Assembly: GCA_966248875.1 (NCBI GenBank)
Contig: CBINBI010000026.1
Location: 1-39,766 of the forward strand
Source of the DNA: Dokdonella_A sp966248875
Lineage (GTDB): Bacteria; Pseudomonadota; Gammaproteobacteria; Xanthomonadales; Rhodanobacteraceae
Direction: 5' to 3'
DNA length: 39,766 bases
Shown here: piece by piece, positions 38,940 through 39,766 of the stretch
Layout of the letters: every line of letters begins with the position of its first letter
How positions within the stretch are numbered: the first letter of the stretch is position 1
Notes under the pieces: generated by a model
What the model saw: the letters and a program-made list of their open reading frames with translations, nothing else
The model's database searches: none
Told to the model about the DNA's origin: nothing
Translations under genes and position numbers: made by a program

Positions 38940-39665
38940 TCAGCGTCCGCCGACGACCAGCGTTCCGATCGGCTCGCCGCGCATGATGCGCATCAGGTCG
39001 CCCTCGCGCGACATGTCGTAGATGCGCAGCGGGATCCTGTGATCACGGCACAGCGCGATTGCGCTGGTGTCCATCACCTGCAGGTTGCGCTGGATGACTT
39101 CGTCGTAGGTGAGCTGCTCGTAGCGCTTGGCGTTGGCGTCCTTGCGCGGATCGGCGCTGTACACGCCGTCAACCTTCGTCGCCTTCAGCAGCAGGTCGGC
39201 GTTGATCTCGATCGCGCGCAGCGCGGCGGCGGAATCGGTGGTGAAGAACGGATTGCCGGTGCCCGCCGCGAACAGCGCGATGCGGCCCTTCTCGAGATGG
39301 CGGATCGCGCGGCGTCGGATGAAGTCCTCGCAGACCTCGTTGATCTTGATCGCGCTCATCGTGCGCGCATAGCCGCCGGCCTTCTCGATCGCGTCCTGCA
39401 TGGCGAGCGCGTTCATGACGGTCGCGAGCATGCCCATGTGGTCGCCGGTGACGCGGTCCATGCCGGAGGCCGCGAGCCCGGCGCCGCGGAAGATGTTGCC
39501 CCCACCGATGACGACGCCGACCTGCACGCCGGCGCGCTGCACCTCGATGATCTCGCGCGCGAGCCGCGTCAGCACTTTCGGATCGATGCCGTAGTCGGCC
39601 TCGCCCATCAGCGCCTCGCCCGACAGTTTCAAGAGAATGCGCTTGTACTTGATCTCGGCGGGCAT
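38940..39665 (-). CDS. pyrH: Uridylate kinase
   Basis: 241 residues, identical in length to the E. coli enzyme when the ATG at 39665 (MPAEIKYKRILLKLSGEAL) is used; a TTG seven codons earlier is less likely. The amino-acid-kinase fold motifs are KRILLKLSGEALMG, VVIGGGNIFRG, GMLATVMNALAM and AAGTGNPFFTTDSAAALRA. It phosphorylates UMP to UDP and is an essential hexamer. It opens the cluster here; its usual upstream neighbours rpsB and tsf would lie beyond the right edge. Confidence 0.97.
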   Translation of the reverse strand: MPAEIKYKRILLKLSGEALMGEADYGIDPKVLTRLAREIIEVQRAGVQVGVVIGGGNIFRGAGLAASGMDRVTGDHMGMLATVMNALAMQDAIEKAGGYARTMSAIKINEVCEDFIRRRAIRHLEKGRIALFAAGTGNPFFTTDSAAALRAIEINADLLLKATKVDGVYSADPRKDANAKRYEQLTYDEVIQRNLQVMDTSAIALCRDHRIPLRIYDMSREGDLMRIMRGEPIGTLVVGGR

Positions 39666-39695
39666 GCGTCCATTCCAGGCAGGCAAAACGGACGC

Positions 39696-39701
39696 ATTGT
39701 A
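39696..39701 (-). promoter_or_regulatory. Candidate -10 element of pyrH
   Basis: TACAAT on the minus strand is 30 bases upstream of the pyrH ATG. A weak TTAGGA lies 18 bases further upstream as a possible -35. The surrounding 39690-39766 stretch is markedly A+T-richer than the rest of the window, as expected of a promoter region. Confidence 0.4.
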
Positions 39702-39766
39702 GCGGCAAAAGAAGGTAATTCCTAACCTTTCCGGACCAAAATTGGTTTGATATCGGAAGTGGTCAA

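Noticed and set aside
39666..39686. Start of pyrH at an upstream TTG.
   Set aside because: The ATG at 39665 gives exactly the family length of 241 residues and the conserved N-terminus; the extension is unconserved.
1..39766. CRISPR arrays, tRNA and rRNA genes.
   Set aside because: No regularly spaced direct repeats and no tRNA or rRNA signature sequences were noticed on either strand.

Overview
The window is about 39.8 kb of high-G+C DNA (roughly two thirds G+C by eye) from a gammaproteobacterium, most likely a member of the Xanthomonadales (Lysobacterales) or a close relative. This rests on the complete outer-membrane biogenesis cluster pyrH-frr-uppS-cdsA-dxr-rseP-bamA-skp-lpxD-fabZ-lpxA-lpxB-rnhB-dnaE-accA, on the wrbA/DUF2069/yihY/tlpA neighbourhood, and on GGGATT-type heptamer repeats of a kind I associate with xanthomonad intergenic regions. 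The assignment is an inference; no rRNA or other taxonomic marker is present.

Left part (1-12.8 kb) is a mosaic of short transcription units. It holds an ECF sigma factor with a translationally coupled anti-sigma factor (cut by the window edge), a one-domain asparaginase-like protein, an AidB-type acyl-CoA dehydrogenase, a divergent azoR/LysR pair, a wrbA-DUF2069 pair divergent from yihY-tlpA-acylphosphatase-pseudouridine synthase, a UGT-like glycosyltransferase, kbl, and an exported agmatine-deiminase/peptidylarginine-deiminase-like protein.

Right part (12.8-39.7 kb) is the essential envelope and replication cluster on the minus strand. It covers uridylate kinase and ribosome recycling, undecaprenyl diphosphate, CDP-diacylglycerol and isoprenoid synthesis, the RseP protease, the BamA assembly machine with its Skp chaperone, lipid A synthesis (LpxD, FabZ, LpxA, LpxB), RNase HII, the DNA polymerase III alpha subunit, and acetyl-CoA carboxylase alpha. 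Many of its genes overlap by ATGA, so translation is probably coupled.

The normally tight cluster is opened in three places. An LtaS-like sulfatase-fold membrane transferase sits between lpxB and rnhB. A TonB-dependent receptor sits between dnaE and accA. Most notably, a three-gene cassette on the opposite strand lies between dnaE and rnhB (19990-24580). It encodes (i) a TIR-transmembrane-TPR protein keeping the predicted catalytic glutamate of NADase TIR domains, (ii) an unrecognised small protein with a beta-rich N-terminus and two C-terminal membrane helices, and (iii) a fusion of an N-terminal SLOG (LOG/DprA-like nucleotide-binding) domain to a four-helix SLATT-like membrane region. A TIR enzyme next to a SLOG sensor fused to a membrane effector has the logic of Thoeris-type antiphage signalling, but with a different effector and an extra membrane protein. 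I consider this the best candidate for an undescribed immune or stress-signalling system here. A CRP/Clp-like palindrome lies upstream of it.
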